This document shows positions 52,672-62,021 of a DNA stretch of 64,000 nt, in pieces (position 1 is the stretch's first letter; each line of letters begins with the position of its first letter). The stretch comes from Alteromonas macleodii (GTDB lineage Bacteria > Pseudomonadota > Gammaproteobacteria > Enterobacterales > Alteromonadaceae): the NCBI RefSeq assembly GCF_903772925.1, contig NZ_LR812090.1, positions 4,231,902 through 4,295,901 of the forward strand. The letters are read 5' to 3'. The notes under the pieces are model-generated. The model was given only the letters and a program-made list of their open reading frames with translations, made no database searches and was not told the origin of the DNA. Made by a program: the position numbers and the translations under genes.

Positions 52672-53421
52672 TCAATTTCTGGAATAGGCTTGAATAAAGT
52701 TTACCGCAAGGCTAGAAGTGGTTAGCCACTCTCCCTTGAAAGGGTTGAGTTTCATACCTATCTGATGCTTCAGTGTAAAGTCTTCACCGACCCATTTTTC
52801 TAATTCACTAGGTTTTACAAACTTTTGCCAATCATGGGTTCCCACAGGCAAATACCGCATTACGTATTCAGCCCCCACAATAGCAATTACAAAACTTTTA
52901 AGTGTTCGGTTTAAAGTGGCAAGAATAAGCAGCCCGCCCGGTTTGACCAAGCTAGCGCATTCATCAATTAACTGCTGCTGATCAGGCACATGCTCTACCA
53001 CTTCAGCGTTTATAACAATGTCATATTGCTGTGCTTCTTTAACTAATTCACTGGACAACATGTGTTTATAAGTTACCGATACTCCACTTTTTTCAGCATG
53101 GCGTTTTGCCACTTCCACACTTACCGCACTTGCATCAATGCCAGTTACCTTTGCACCAAGCTTGGCCAAAGGCTCGCTAATAAGCCCGCCGCCGCTACCT
53201 ATATCAACAATAGACAAAGACGAATAATCCGGTGGGAGGTTACCTTTGCCGAAATGATCCTCTATTTGCGCTTTAATGACATCCAAGCGCGCTCGATTAA
53301 ACTCAAGGGCTGTTTTATATTTGCCGTTGGGGTCCCACCATGACTCTGCCAGCGAGTCAAAGCGCGAAATTTCTTCTTCAGAAAAGTTAACTTCCCCGGT
53401 TTTTTTACTTTTATCGAGCAC
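52672..53421 (-). CDS. ubiG: Ubiquinone biosynthesis O-methyltransferase
   Basis: UbiG performs both O-methylations of ubiquinone synthesis using S-adenosylmethionine at the membrane surface. The 249 residues contain FDSLAESWWDPNGKYKTALE, motif I VDIGSGGGLISEPLAKLGA near 72-90, the aspartate segment VTGIDAS, and INAEVVEHVPD. The C-terminal GTHDWQKFVKPSELEKWV is typical of UbiG. The start is GTG. It is monocistronic here and divergent from the DUF2237 gene. Confidence 0.95.
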   Translation of the reverse strand: MLDKSKKTGEVNFSEEEISRFDSLAESWWDPNGKYKTALEFNRARLDVIKAQIEDHFGKGNLPPDYSSLSIVDIGSGGGLISEPLAKLGAKVTGIDASAVSVEVAKRHAEKSGVSVTYKHMLSSELVKEAQQYDIVINAEVVEHVPDQQQLIDECASLVKPGGLLILATLNRTLKSFVIAIVGAEYVMRYLPVGTHDWQKFVKPSELEKWVGEDFTLKHQIGMKLNPFKGEWLTTSSLAVNFIQAYSRN

Positions 53422-53596
53422 GATTTTTTACCTTCAAACGTAAGTACACTAGTGCTTTTCTATTGACCCATAACGTTCAGGGTCATAAGGTGAATACATT
53501 ATGGTGAGCATTTAAGACGTACACCTTTATATTCTAAACAGGCACCTAGATAAAAACACATTATAAGAATATACGTTGTGAAAGAGGGTTCTGATT

Positions 53597-53962
53597 TTGG
53601 CAAACGCAAAAAATGTATATGGTCGACCGCTCCAGCTATGCTGTGGAAATACGGGGTTTACCCGTGAAGGTTTTTGCTATGTACCCGATGCTGATGTGGG
53701 CAATCACAGTGTATGCGCTGTGGTTAGCGATGAATTTCTACAGTTTTCCTTACGACAGGGTAACGATTTGATAACTCCCTGGCCTAGCATGTCTTTCCCC
53801 GGTCTACTCGACGGCGACAGATGGTGCCTGTGCGCTGCTCGCTGGTTAGAAGCTTACGAAGCCGGTGTTGCGCCCAAGGTGTGACTGGAAGCTACCCATG
53901 AAAAAGCCCTAGATATTATTCCACTATCTTTGTTGGAAGAATATGCGGCTGACAAAAACTAG
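53597..53962 (+). pseudogene. DUF2237-family gene interrupted by an in-frame UGA
   Basis: The frame from TTG 53597 encodes the conserved DUF2237 body: NVYGRPLQLCCGNTGFTREG, then VGNHSVCAVVSDEFLQFS, GNDLITPWPSMSFPGLLDGD, RWCLCAARWLEAYEAGVAP. After residue 95 a UGA (53882-53884) stops it. Without a shift the same frame continues for 25 codons to a TAG at 53960-53962, giving LEATHEKALDIIPLSLLEEY, which is the normal conserved family tail. So one sense codon has become UGA. It may be a recent nonsense mutation, read-through, or a base error. The family function is unknown. Confidence 0.85.
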
Positions 53963-54047
53963 GGGATTGAACAAGATACTTTCCACTGACGAGCTTCAAC
54001 GTGAGCTTTTCACACCAAATATTGGTTGATGAAAAAATACTAGCCAT

Positions 54048-54082
54048 AAAAAAGAGCATGTTTGGCTAAACATGCTCTTTTT
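54048..54082. terminator. Convergent terminator of the DUF2237 and aldehyde dehydrogenase genes
   Basis: AGAGCATGTTT-GGCT-AAACATGCTCT is an 11-bp hairpin between A and T runs, so it is bidirectional. It ends 27 bases before the dehydrogenase stop. Confidence 0.92.
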
Positions 54083-54108
54083 ATTTATTAATACTAAGCT
54101 TTCTTAGC

Positions 54109-55539
54109 TTACTGGGGCGTTCGGATAACCATAAGTCGGGTCTCAGACATATCCTCTATCGCGTAGCGAATACCCTCTCGACCTAGACCTGAATCTTTAA
54201 CGCCGCCATAAGGCATGTTATCCACGCGCCAGCTAGGCACATCACCAATAACAACGCCTCCCACTTCTAGCTCATCCCAAGCTTTATGCGCTTTATAAAT
54301 ATCGCGGGTAAATACACCAGCTTGAAGTCCGTAACGACTGTTATTTACTTCTTTAAGCGCGTCGTCGTAGCTGTCGAAAGGCACTAGGATAGATAGCGGG
54401 CCAAACGCTTCTTCGGCACTGGCATCGCAGTCTTTAGGTACGTTTTCCATAACCGTAGCTTCAAGCATTGCGCCTTCGCGAGTACCGCCACATAGGATAG
54501 TTGCGCCCTTTTCTTTGGCCTCTGTAATCCAACCATGCAAACGTTCAGCTTCGCCCTCAGAAATCATGGGGCCGATGAAAGTATCTTCGTTTGAAGGGTC
54601 ACCAGACACCAATGCTTTTACTTTTTCTACATAGCGCGACTTAAATTCATCGTATATTTTACTATGTACTAACAAGCGCTGAACACTGATACAGCTTTGA
54701 CCAGACTGATAGTAAGCCCCAACAATCACGCGGTCGATAGCGTCTTCAATATCAGCATCTTCATCAACTACGCAGGCTGCATTACCGCCTAGCTCCAGCA
54801 CAACAGGCTTTTTACCCGCCTTTGCTTTAAGTGCCCAACCCACATCTGGAGAGCCGGTGAAGCTGAGCAGTTTTAGTCTTTCGTCTGTGGTAAACAAATC
54901 AGCGCCATCACGGCTACACGGCAGAATGGAAAACGCCCCTTTGGGCAAATCTGTTTCTGCCAATACTTCGCCAATAATAAGTGCGCCAATAGGTGTACGC
55001 GAGGCCGGTTTAAGCACAAATGTGCAACCTGCGGCAATGGCAGGTGCCACTTTATGGGCAGCCAAGTTTAGCGGGAAATTAAAGGGTGATATAAACGAGC
55101 ATGGGCCAATGGGGACTTTTTTGGTCATGCCTTGATAACCTTTTGCCCGCGCTGATATTTCTAAGTTTACCGTTTCGCCATTGATACGAACCGACTCCTC
55201 CGCAGCAATTTTAAAGGTATCTATTAATCGGGTCACTTCGCCTTTGGCATCTTTAATAGGTTTACCTGCTTCAATACACAAAGCTTGGGCCAGTTCGTCT
55301 GCACGCTCAGTAAATCGTTTAACACAGTGCTCTAGCACTGCCTGTCTTTCAAAAGGTGCCATTGCGGCCATGGCCGGCTGCGCCTTCTCTGCCGCAGCTA
55401 TTGCTTTATCAATGGTATCAGCACCAGCCATAGCAACTTTAGTTGCAACTTCGCCGGTGTATTTGTTGGTTACCTCTAGGTCGGTGTTCGCGTATTCGGG
55501 TTCACTGGCTAAATAGTATGGGTAGCTTTCCTTCAACAT
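54109..55539 (-). CDS. NAD(P)-dependent aldehyde dehydrogenase
   Basis: The 476-residue enzyme oxidises an aldehyde to its acid. The catalytic cysteine is in SGQSCISVQRL (near 283) and the general base in VVLELGGNAACVV (near 247). The cofactor-binding GSPDVGWALKAKAGK and SPFNFPLNLAAHKVAPA segments are typical. The character is near lactaldehyde/glyceraldehyde-type dehydrogenases rather than betaine aldehyde dehydrogenase, but the substrate cannot be fixed. It lies 31 bases after the acetolactate-synthase-like gene and is clearly in the same operon, so it may act on that enzyme's substrate or product. Confidence 0.9.
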   Translation of the reverse strand: MLKESYPYYLASEPEYANTDLEVTNKYTGEVATKVAMAGADTIDKAIAAAEKAQPAMAAMAPFERQAVLEHCVKRFTERADELAQALCIEAGKPIKDAKGEVTRLIDTFKIAAEESVRINGETVNLEISARAKGYQGMTKKVPIGPCSFISPFNFPLNLAAHKVAPAIAAGCTFVLKPASRTPIGALIIGEVLAETDLPKGAFSILPCSRDGADLFTTDERLKLLSFTGSPDVGWALKAKAGKKPVVLELGGNAACVVDEDADIEDAIDRVIVGAYYQSGQSCISVQRLLVHSKIYDEFKSRYVEKVKALVSGDPSNEDTFIGPMISEGEAERLHGWITEAKEKGATILCGGTREGAMLEATVMENVPKDCDASAEEAFGPLSILVPFDSYDDALKEVNNSRYGLQAGVFTRDIYKAHKAWDELEVGGVVIGDVPSWRVDNMPYGGVKDSGLGREGIRYAIEDMSETRLMVIRTPQ

Positions 55540-55570
55540 TTTTTAACTCCTTACCTTTTCAATACTGTGT

Positions 55571-57211
55571 TTAAAGCTTGGCACTCAGCTCTTTAATCGT
55601 GTGGTTTAATGTTTCGTCATTCATGCTGTAATCAACAGGGCAATCGATAATGTGCACACCTTTTGTGTTTAAACACTTATCTACCATGTGAATAAGCACG
55701 TCTGTATCGTCCACACGCCAGCCTTGAGCACCATAGCTTTGCGCATACTTAACAAAATTTGGGTTGCCATAGTCCAAACCAAATTCGTCAAACTCCATGT
55801 TCGCTTGCTTCCACTTAATCATTCCGTACGCATTGTCACGCAAGATGATCACCACCAGGTCAAGGTTGAGCCTTACAGCGGTCTCAATTTCTTGGCTATT
55901 CATCATAAAACCACCATCGCCACAAACGCTGAGTACTGGCGCCTCCGGTTTTACTAATTTAGCCGCAATGGCAGATGGTAAGCCCGCCCCCATCGAAGCA
56001 AGAGCGTTATCTAAGAGCAGGGTGTTGGGATGAAAAGCAGGATAATTTCGCGCAAACCAAATTTTGTAAATACCGTTATCTAAGGTAACAATGCCATTAT
56101 CCGGCATGACCTTGCGAATATCTCTAACCAACCTTTCCGGTAAAATAGGAAAACGATTGTCATCTTCTGCTTCAGCGCGATGTTCTACATACGCCTGATG
56201 CACATCTTTATAGAAATCTAGCTTCCAATCGTCTTGGGGGGTGATGCCTTCTTTAATTTGCCAAATGCTGTTAGCGATGTCTCCAACGACTTCTAATTGA
56301 GGAAAGTAGACGGGGTCAACGGCTGCTGAGTCGAAGTTAACGTGGATAACTTTTTTGTCGTTGTGATGCATGAAAAACGGCGGCTTCTCTACCACATCAT
56401 GACCCACATTAATGATAAGGTCAGCACGTTCTATCGCGCGGTGCACGAAGTCGCCATCAGATAATGCAGTATTCCCGGCAAAGCGGGGATCGCTTTCATT
56501 AAGCACCCCCTTACCCATTTGTGTAGTAACAAAAGGTATACAGGTTTTATCGACAAACTCCCTTAGCATTTTTGCAGTAAGTTTACGGTTCGCACCTGCG
56601 CCTATAAGCAAGAGCGGGGACTGCGCTTCTTCTATCATCGTAATTGCCGAAGCAATCGCTTTATATTCAGCTATCGGTCTTCGCGTACTGCTTGGCGTTA
56701 ATATCTGCGCGCTAGTTTGCTCTGCTGCTATATCTTCGGGTAATTCGATATGTACCGCGCCAGGCCGCTCTTCAGAAGCAAGACGGAAAGCCTCTCTAAC
56801 CGTTGAAGGAATTCTGTCTCCACTGACAACCTGATTGGTGAATTTAGTGATAGGTCGCATCATGTCGACGATATCGATGACTTGGAAACGACCTTGTTTG
56901 CTGGTTTTTATCGGCTTTTGCCCTGTGATCATCAGCATAGGCATAGCACCTAACTGAGCATAGGCAGCAGGAGTCACTAAATTAGTGGCGCCTGGCCCTA
57001 AGGTCGATAGGCAAACGCCTACTTTCCCGGTAAGCCTGCCATAGGTGGCAGCCATAAAGCCTGCGCCCTGTTCATGGCGGGTCAGCACTAATTTTATGGA
57101 AGAATCACGCAACGATTCAAGTAAGTCGAGGTTTTCTTCACCAGGAATACCAAAGACGTATTCAACGCCTTCAGCTTCTAACGCTTTCACAAATAAGTCG
57201 GACGCTTTCAT
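55571..57211 (-). CDS. Acetolactate synthase-like ThDP enzyme, large subunit
   Basis: The 546-residue enzyme has the three-domain acetohydroxyacid synthase layout. The N-terminal domain has YVFGIPGEENLDLLESL and the glutamate that activates ThDP. A central domain follows. The C-terminal ThDP-binding domain carries CGDGGFMMNSQEIETAVR and DNAYGMIKWKQ. No small regulatory subunit gene is adjacent, and the partner is an aldehyde dehydrogenase gene instead. It may be a catabolic acetolactate synthase or another 2-oxoacid-using ThDP enzyme; the family name is firmer than the reaction. Confidence 0.85.
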   Translation of the reverse strand: MKASDLFVKALEAEGVEYVFGIPGEENLDLLESLRDSSIKLVLTRHEQGAGFMAATYGRLTGKVGVCLSTLGPGATNLVTPAAYAQLGAMPMLMITGQKPIKTSKQGRFQVIDIVDMMRPITKFTNQVVSGDRIPSTVREAFRLASEERPGAVHIELPEDIAAEQTSAQILTPSSTRRPIAEYKAIASAITMIEEAQSPLLLIGAGANRKLTAKMLREFVDKTCIPFVTTQMGKGVLNESDPRFAGNTALSDGDFVHRAIERADLIINVGHDVVEKPPFFMHHNDKKVIHVNFDSAAVDPVYFPQLEVVGDIANSIWQIKEGITPQDDWKLDFYKDVHQAYVEHRAEAEDDNRFPILPERLVRDIRKVMPDNGIVTLDNGIYKIWFARNYPAFHPNTLLLDNALASMGAGLPSAIAAKLVKPEAPVLSVCGDGGFMMNSQEIETAVRLNLDLVVIILRDNAYGMIKWKQANMEFDEFGLDYGNPNFVKYAQSYGAQGWRVDDTDVLIHMVDKCLNTKGVHIIDCPVDYSMNDETLNHTIKELSAKL

Positions 57212-57459
57212 TTACTGCACGCTCCTTGTAGAGAGGTATTTCGATGGATAGTGACTGTTTGCTACGACTTCAGCATAAAAAACGATTGGTAATTTTTTAT
57301 GACGTTTTTAACTTACCTTTAATGCTCGCTACTGCCAATGAATATCTTTTGTAGCGCCATTAAACCAGCTATAAGGTATTTTGGTGTGAGATCAGCGTAG
57401 GCTTCCTGCTAGGAGACGTGATTTGGAGTAATGGTCTTTGTACAAGACTTTACTGATTC

Positions 57460-57867
57460 TTAGAGGTTTTCTTTTTCCCACTGGGCAAGCTTTTCCTGTG
57501 TGACTGCATCAACATTGCCTTTGTTTTCACTTACCCACCAACGCTCCATAATACGCACATTTTTTTGGTTAGCTTTGTAAAACACATCCACAATGTCACC
57601 AACAAACGGGATAAAACCTAACCCGAAGTCGATAGCAGAATTCTTCACCATTTGAGCGACTAGGGCTTTTGGCATACCTAAACTTTTCCCTAGCCACACA
57701 ATGCGCAAAGAAACGAATAACATGATGGCGTCACCGGCACCGGGAATAAGGCCTACTATTGAATCCAGGCCTATTTTTATGGGGAAGAAAGGGAGCTTAA
57801 CGGCAGTATCTAATAAGTTCGCCAGCTTCTGCGCTTTAAGTAGTGCCTTTGGTGCTTTTACGTCCAC
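57460..57867 (-). CDS. DUF4112 domain-containing protein
   Basis: The protein has the DUF4112 core: LANLLDTAVKLPFFPIKIGL, then SIVGLIPGAGDAIMLFVSLR and IDFGLGFIPFVGDIVDVFYK, followed by NVRIMERWW. Two glycine/proline-rich hydrophobic hairpins suggest membrane association. I prefer the GTG at 57867 (135 residues), which has GGGAGAG six bases before it; the frame extends to a TTG at 57930 with no ribosome-binding site. The function is unknown. It follows hemH on the same strand and is probably co-transcribed. Confidence 0.8.
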   Translation of the reverse strand: MDVKAPKALLKAQKLANLLDTAVKLPFFPIKIGLDSIVGLIPGAGDAIMLFVSLRIVWLGKSLGMPKALVAQMVKNSAIDFGLGFIPFVGDIVDVFYKANQKNVRIMERWWVSENKGNVDAVTQEKLAQWEKENL

Positions 57868-57948
57868 GTGGTGCTCTCCCTTTCTTTCCTTGTGCGTGAG
57901 AAGCGCGACTTTCTCGCTTCTCACTATCAATTCATAAGTTGCTACAAA

Positions 57949-59028
57949 TTAGCGTTCAGCGCCTAGCGCTCGGGCTAATCCTGCACGCAAACCATTGTCA
58001 GATTCTACCGTCCAGCCATGTAGATTTTCTTGCACTATGTCAAACAACACATCAATGTGTTCTTCATCACTGTTTAATGCTGCTATGTATTCATAACGCT
58101 CGCCGCCTGCTTCCATAAAGTATTCGCGATTCTCTTCACCAATTTCTTCAATGGTTTCTAAACAGTCGGCTGAAAAACCGGGACACATAACCTGAATCGA
58201 TTTAACCCCTTTTTCAGGTAATGATTTCAATGTTTCATCTGTATACGGTGTTAACCACTCTTCACGACCAAAACGTGACTGAAACGTTGTCATATACTCG
58301 TCGTGCGAGAGCCCGAGCTTTTCGGCAAGCAAACGCGATGTTTTATGGCATTCACAGTGGTAGGGGTCGCCGTTCATCAAGTAGCGCTTCGGAATGCCGT
58401 GATAAGACAAGATGAGTTTATCTGCGCGGCCATGTACTTCCCAGTGCGCTTTTACTTTGTTGGCAAGTGCAGTAATAAAATTGTCGCGGTCGTGGTAGTG
58501 GTTAACGAAACGAAGCTCTGGAAGCCAGCGGCGCGACGTAAAGTCTTTTGCAATAGCATCAAAAGTAGAACCCGTTGTCGATGCACTGTACTGTGGATAG
58601 AGCGGAAGCACTACAAGCTTGCGTACGCCTTTTGCCAGCATAGCATCGATAGTGTCGCCTATAGCAGGTTTACCGTAGCGCATAGCAAAGTCGACAATAA
58701 CATCATCGCCGTATTGTGCTTTACAACGTTCTGCAATCGCGGATGCTTGTGCTTTCGTAATAGCCATTAGCGGTGAACCTTCTTCGGTCCATACAGTAGA
58801 GTAAGCCTCTGCCGAACGCTTGGGGCGAAAGTTTAAAATGATACCATTTAATACAAACCACCAAATCGCTTTAGGTACTTCGACCACGCGAGGGTCTGAT
58901 AGAAATTCTTTCAAATATGGGCGAAGAGCCTGTTTAGTCGGCGCTTCTGGCGTCCCCAGGTTCGTTACAAGTACACCAATCTTATCTGATTGCCCGTGGG
59001 TAAAGCCTTTGTTTGATTTGTATTTCAT
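57949..59028 (-). CDS. hemH: Ferrochelatase
   Basis: This enzyme inserts ferrous iron into protoporphyrin IX, the last step of heme synthesis, at the inner membrane. The 359 residues start with GVLVTNLGTPEAPTKQALRP. They include LPLYPQYSASTTGSTFDAI, the active-site histidine in LILSYHGIPKRYLMNGDPY, then FQSRFGREEWLTPYTDE and MCPGFSADCLETIEEI with the conserved glutamate. No iron-sulfur C-terminal cysteine motif is seen. It is followed by the DUF4112 gene. Confidence 0.96.
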   Translation of the reverse strand: MKYKSNKGFTHGQSDKIGVLVTNLGTPEAPTKQALRPYLKEFLSDPRVVEVPKAIWWFVLNGIILNFRPKRSAEAYSTVWTEEGSPLMAITKAQASAIAERCKAQYGDDVIVDFAMRYGKPAIGDTIDAMLAKGVRKLVVLPLYPQYSASTTGSTFDAIAKDFTSRRWLPELRFVNHYHDRDNFITALANKVKAHWEVHGRADKLILSYHGIPKRYLMNGDPYHCECHKTSRLLAEKLGLSHDEYMTTFQSRFGREEWLTPYTDETLKSLPEKGVKSIQVMCPGFSADCLETIEEIGEENREYFMEAGGERYEYIAALNSDEEHIDVLFDIVQENLHGWTVESDNGLRAGLARALGAER

Positions 59029-59141
59029 GTATTCATAGTCCGAGAAGTACTTCGCTATATCCGTATTATACTGAATTACCTTAGATTATGATCTGCTATA
59101 ACGCCAAAAAACTACGATTGCACCAATAGATTTTAGGCATT

Positions 59142-59189
59142 AAAAAAGCGGCATATGTTTAAAAATAATATTTAAAAACACATACCGCT
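59142..59189 (-). terminator. Terminator of the AbgT-family transporter gene
   Basis: A 14-bp stem with two G-T pairs (arms AGCGGTATGTGTTT and AAACATATGCCGCT on the minus strand) encloses an A/T-rich loop and is followed by TTTTTT. It lies about 50 bases after the stop. Confidence 0.85.
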
Positions 59190-59238
59190 GTTTAATTGCC
59201 ACCCAACAAATATTGTGGCAATAAAGCTAACTATTTAT

Positions 59239-60840
59239 TTAGGGCTGATAGTAAGTGGCTGCACCTGGACCTACCGGCATGCCAAGTAAAAATACCCAGA
59301 TGTAAAATAAGATAGTCCAACCTACTATGAAGACCATAGAGTAAGGCAACATCATGGCGATAAGCGTGCCCATACCTAAGTCTTTTTTGTATCTAGCAGC
59401 CATGGCTAGGATAAGCCCAAAGTAGCTCATCATAGGTGCTATAACGTTAGTCACTGAATCACCGATACGATAAGCCGCCTGAATAACTTCTGGCGCGTAC
59501 CCAATTAGCATAAGCATAGGTACGAAAATAGGCGCCGTTACCGCCCACTGCGCAGATGCACTACCTAACGATAAGTTAACCACACCACACATCAATATGA
59601 ATAGGATAAACACGGCGGGGCCATCTAATCCGGCAGCTTGCAAAAGAGCGGCGCCTTTAACAGCCAGCACAGTACCTAAATTTGTCCATTTAAAGAAAGC
59701 AACAAATTGTGCAGCGAAAAATACTAACGTTATGTAAAGCCCCATGGCTCCCATACTCTTCGCCATAGCATCAATGACATCTTTGTCGTTTTGCATCGAC
59801 TTGGTCACTTTACCGTAAACAAAGCCTGGAATAGCAAAGGTAATGAAGATGAACGCAACAATGCCTTTAAGAAACGGAGAGCCCGCCACTTCACCCGTTT
59901 CAGGGTGACGCAAAATACCGTTTTCAGGTACTACCGTTAACGCCAGTATTGCGCAAACCACAACAAAAGATATTCCCGCCCAACGCAGACCTTTCTTTTC
60001 TAAGTCTGTAGGTGCATCCATAGATTGCTTGCCTAAATCTATTGAAGCCTCAGATGGGTCAAACTTACCTAACCTCGGCTCTACCACTTTTTCAGTAACT
60101 AGCGCCCCCATAGTGGCTACCACAAAAGTACTGATAAACATAAAATACCAGTTTACTTCTGGCCCAACCATGTAGTCAGGGTCAATCATATGCGCTGCCG
60201 CTTCTGTTATACCGGACAACAGTGGGTCAACCGTACCTAACAATAGGTTTGCACTGTAACCAGCAGAAACACCAGCAAAGGCCGCAGCAAGACCCGCTAG
60301 CGGGTGGCGTCCTAGGGAGTGGAAAATCATCGCTGCTAGTGGAATGAGTACCACGTAACCGAGCTCAGAGGCAGTGTTTGAAATAATGCCAGCGAAAACA
60401 ATAGCAAAGGTTACAGCGCGTTTTGACGCGTTCATAACCAATGCGCGCATTGCTGCCGACAAAAGGCCCGAATGTTCAGCTACCGATACACCAAGAAGGG
60501 CAACAAGCACAGTGCCAAGTGGCGCAAACCCAGTGAAGTTAGTGACAAGCCCAGTCACTATTCGCTGCAGACCTTCGGCACTCATCAAAGATATTACTTC
60601 AATCATGCCGTCTTCTTCCCGGCCCTTCGCACCCACAGGGCGTGGGTCAGCAACAGCCAGATCGAAGTATCCTAATATGCCACTTAGTACCACTATGAAA
60701 AGTGAAAGCAGCGCAAATAATGTTACTGGGTGTGGAAGTAGATTTCCTAGCCATTCCACCGTAGTGAGAAATCGCGAGAATAACCCACCCTGTCCGCCGT
60801 TATTATCGGCAGACGCTGTATTCTTGTTTTCCGTTGTCAA
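59239..60840 (-). CDS. AbgT-family transporter
   Basis: The 533-residue inner-membrane protein belongs to the AbgT family, whose members import p-aminobenzoyl-glutamate or, as in MtrF and YdaH, export sulfonamides and p-aminobenzoate. Family segments are RFLTTVEWLGNLLPHPVTLF, GFAPLGTVLVALLGVSVAEH, and the re-entrant NLSLGSASAQWAVTAPIFVP, plus GDSVTNVIAPMMSYFG with its conserved Asn/Thr. The start is TTG with GAGGGAAG before it. There is no abgAB hydrolase next to it, so direction and substrate remain open. Confidence 0.9.
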   Translation of the reverse strand: MTTENKNTASADNNGGQGGLFSRFLTTVEWLGNLLPHPVTLFALLSLFIVVLSGILGYFDLAVADPRPVGAKGREEDGMIEVISLMSAEGLQRIVTGLVTNFTGFAPLGTVLVALLGVSVAEHSGLLSAAMRALVMNASKRAVTFAIVFAGIISNTASELGYVVLIPLAAMIFHSLGRHPLAGLAAAFAGVSAGYSANLLLGTVDPLLSGITEAAAHMIDPDYMVGPEVNWYFMFISTFVVATMGALVTEKVVEPRLGKFDPSEASIDLGKQSMDAPTDLEKKGLRWAGISFVVVCAILALTVVPENGILRHPETGEVAGSPFLKGIVAFIFITFAIPGFVYGKVTKSMQNDKDVIDAMAKSMGAMGLYITLVFFAAQFVAFFKWTNLGTVLAVKGAALLQAAGLDGPAVFILFILMCGVVNLSLGSASAQWAVTAPIFVPMLMLIGYAPEVIQAAYRIGDSVTNVIAPMMSYFGLILAMAARYKKDLGMGTLIAMMLPYSMVFIVGWTILFYIWVFLLGMPVGPGAATYYQP

Positions 60841-61082
60841 AATCTTCCCTCTGTCGTTTATTTACGCCTACTACATCAAAGTTAACGCTGGGACGGCGCT
60901 AACTTTGTACTTAATGAGTGACGTGTTTTAATAATATTCAGGCGGTATTTTACCCGATTTAGTGAAAATTTGGCAGTGGGTAGGGAAAATGAGAGGTAAA
61001 CTCACTGTACACTTTGCTAAATTAGCGTCGCATATTCACAAATAACTGTTTTTTATCAGCAAGTTACTTTTAAAGCAGGTAT

Positions 61083-61107
61083 AAAAAAGCCAGTCTAAGT
61101 GACTGGC
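61083..61107 (-). terminator. Terminator of hflX-hflK-hflC
   Basis: GCCAGTC-ACTTA-GACTGGC on the minus strand is followed by TTTTTT, 28 bases after the hflC stop. Confidence 0.9.
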
Positions 61108-61134
61108 CTTTATATTCATAAAAACGTTTGGTTT

Positions 61135-62016
61135 TTAGTTGCCGTTAGACTGATTCATATACTTAAAGAAGTCACTGTCAGGTGCAATTACCATAACGTC
61201 TTGTTTGCTGTTAAAGCTTTCTTTATATGCATCCATACTACGCAAGAAGCTGTAGAAGTCTGCATTTTTAGAGTAAGCGTCAGCGTAGATTTGCGCTGCA
61301 ATCGCATCACCTTCACCACGCAGTTGACGAGCATTACGCTCAGCATCTGCCAGCATTACTGTTACTTTTGCGTCAATGTTAGCTTTAATTACTTCAGCCT
61401 GTTCTTGACCTTCTGAGCGGTGCTCACGAGCAACAGCCGCACGCTCTGCGCGCATACGTTGAAAGATAGAGTTACTCACTTCAGTAGGTAGGTTGATTTG
61501 CTTAACGCGTACGTCAACAATTTCAATACCTAGCTCGTCTGATGATGTAGACGCTTGCTCCATTGCTTGGTTCATAAGCGCAGAACGCTCACCAGACACG
61601 ATTTGCGCAATAGTGCGGGTACCAAATTCTGAACGCAGTCCGTTGTTTACTTTCTGTTTAAGGAGCGCTTCAGCCTGTAGCTTGTTACCACCCGTTGAAA
61701 GGTAATAACGTGCAAAGTCTTCAATGCGCCATTTAACGTATGAATCAACAATAAGGTCTTTTTTCTCGCTCGTTACAAAACGATCTGGTGAACCATCTAA
61801 CGTTTGAATACGTGCATCAAGTACGCGGACCGAGTCAATAAACGGTAATTTAAAGTGAAGGCCTGGCTCGAACACCTTGGTTTCACCTGTGGCATCGTCT
61901 CTTTGCACTTTACCAAATTGAATAACAATCGCACGTTCACCTTCTTTAACTGCAAACAGAGAACCTGATGCAAGCAAAACAAGAAGAACAAATACTGCAA
62001 TTAACAAATTCTTCAT
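61135..62016 (-). CDS. hflC: FtsH protease modulator HflC
   Basis: HflC is an SPFH-domain protein that, with HflK, forms a large periplasmic cage around FtsH in the inner membrane. The 293 residues start with a membrane anchor (LLIAVFVLLVLLASGSLFAV), followed by VKEGERAIVIQFGKV and the band-7 domain. A helical segment with EHRSEGQEQAEVIKANIDAK is conserved, and the protein ends in SDFFKYMNQS. It begins five bases after hflK, so the two are translated together. Confidence 0.96.
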   Translation of the reverse strand: MKNLLIAVFVLLVLLASGSLFAVKEGERAIVIQFGKVQRDDATGETKVFEPGLHFKLPFIDSVRVLDARIQTLDGSPDRFVTSEKKDLIVDSYVKWRIEDFARYYLSTGGNKLQAEALLKQKVNNGLRSEFGTRTIAQIVSGERSALMNQAMEQASTSSDELGIEIVDVRVKQINLPTEVSNSIFQRMRAERAAVAREHRSEGQEQAEVIKANIDAKVTVMLADAERNARQLRGEGDAIAAQIYADAYSKNADFYSFLRSMDAYKESFNSKQDVMVIAPDSDFFKYMNQSNGN

Positions 62017-62021
62017 TGTGC

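Noticed and set aside
53882..53884. UGA in the DUF2237 gene as a selenocysteine codon
   Set aside because: The position is not a conserved cysteine or redox site in the family, and no convincing selenocysteine-insertion hairpin is seen directly after it.
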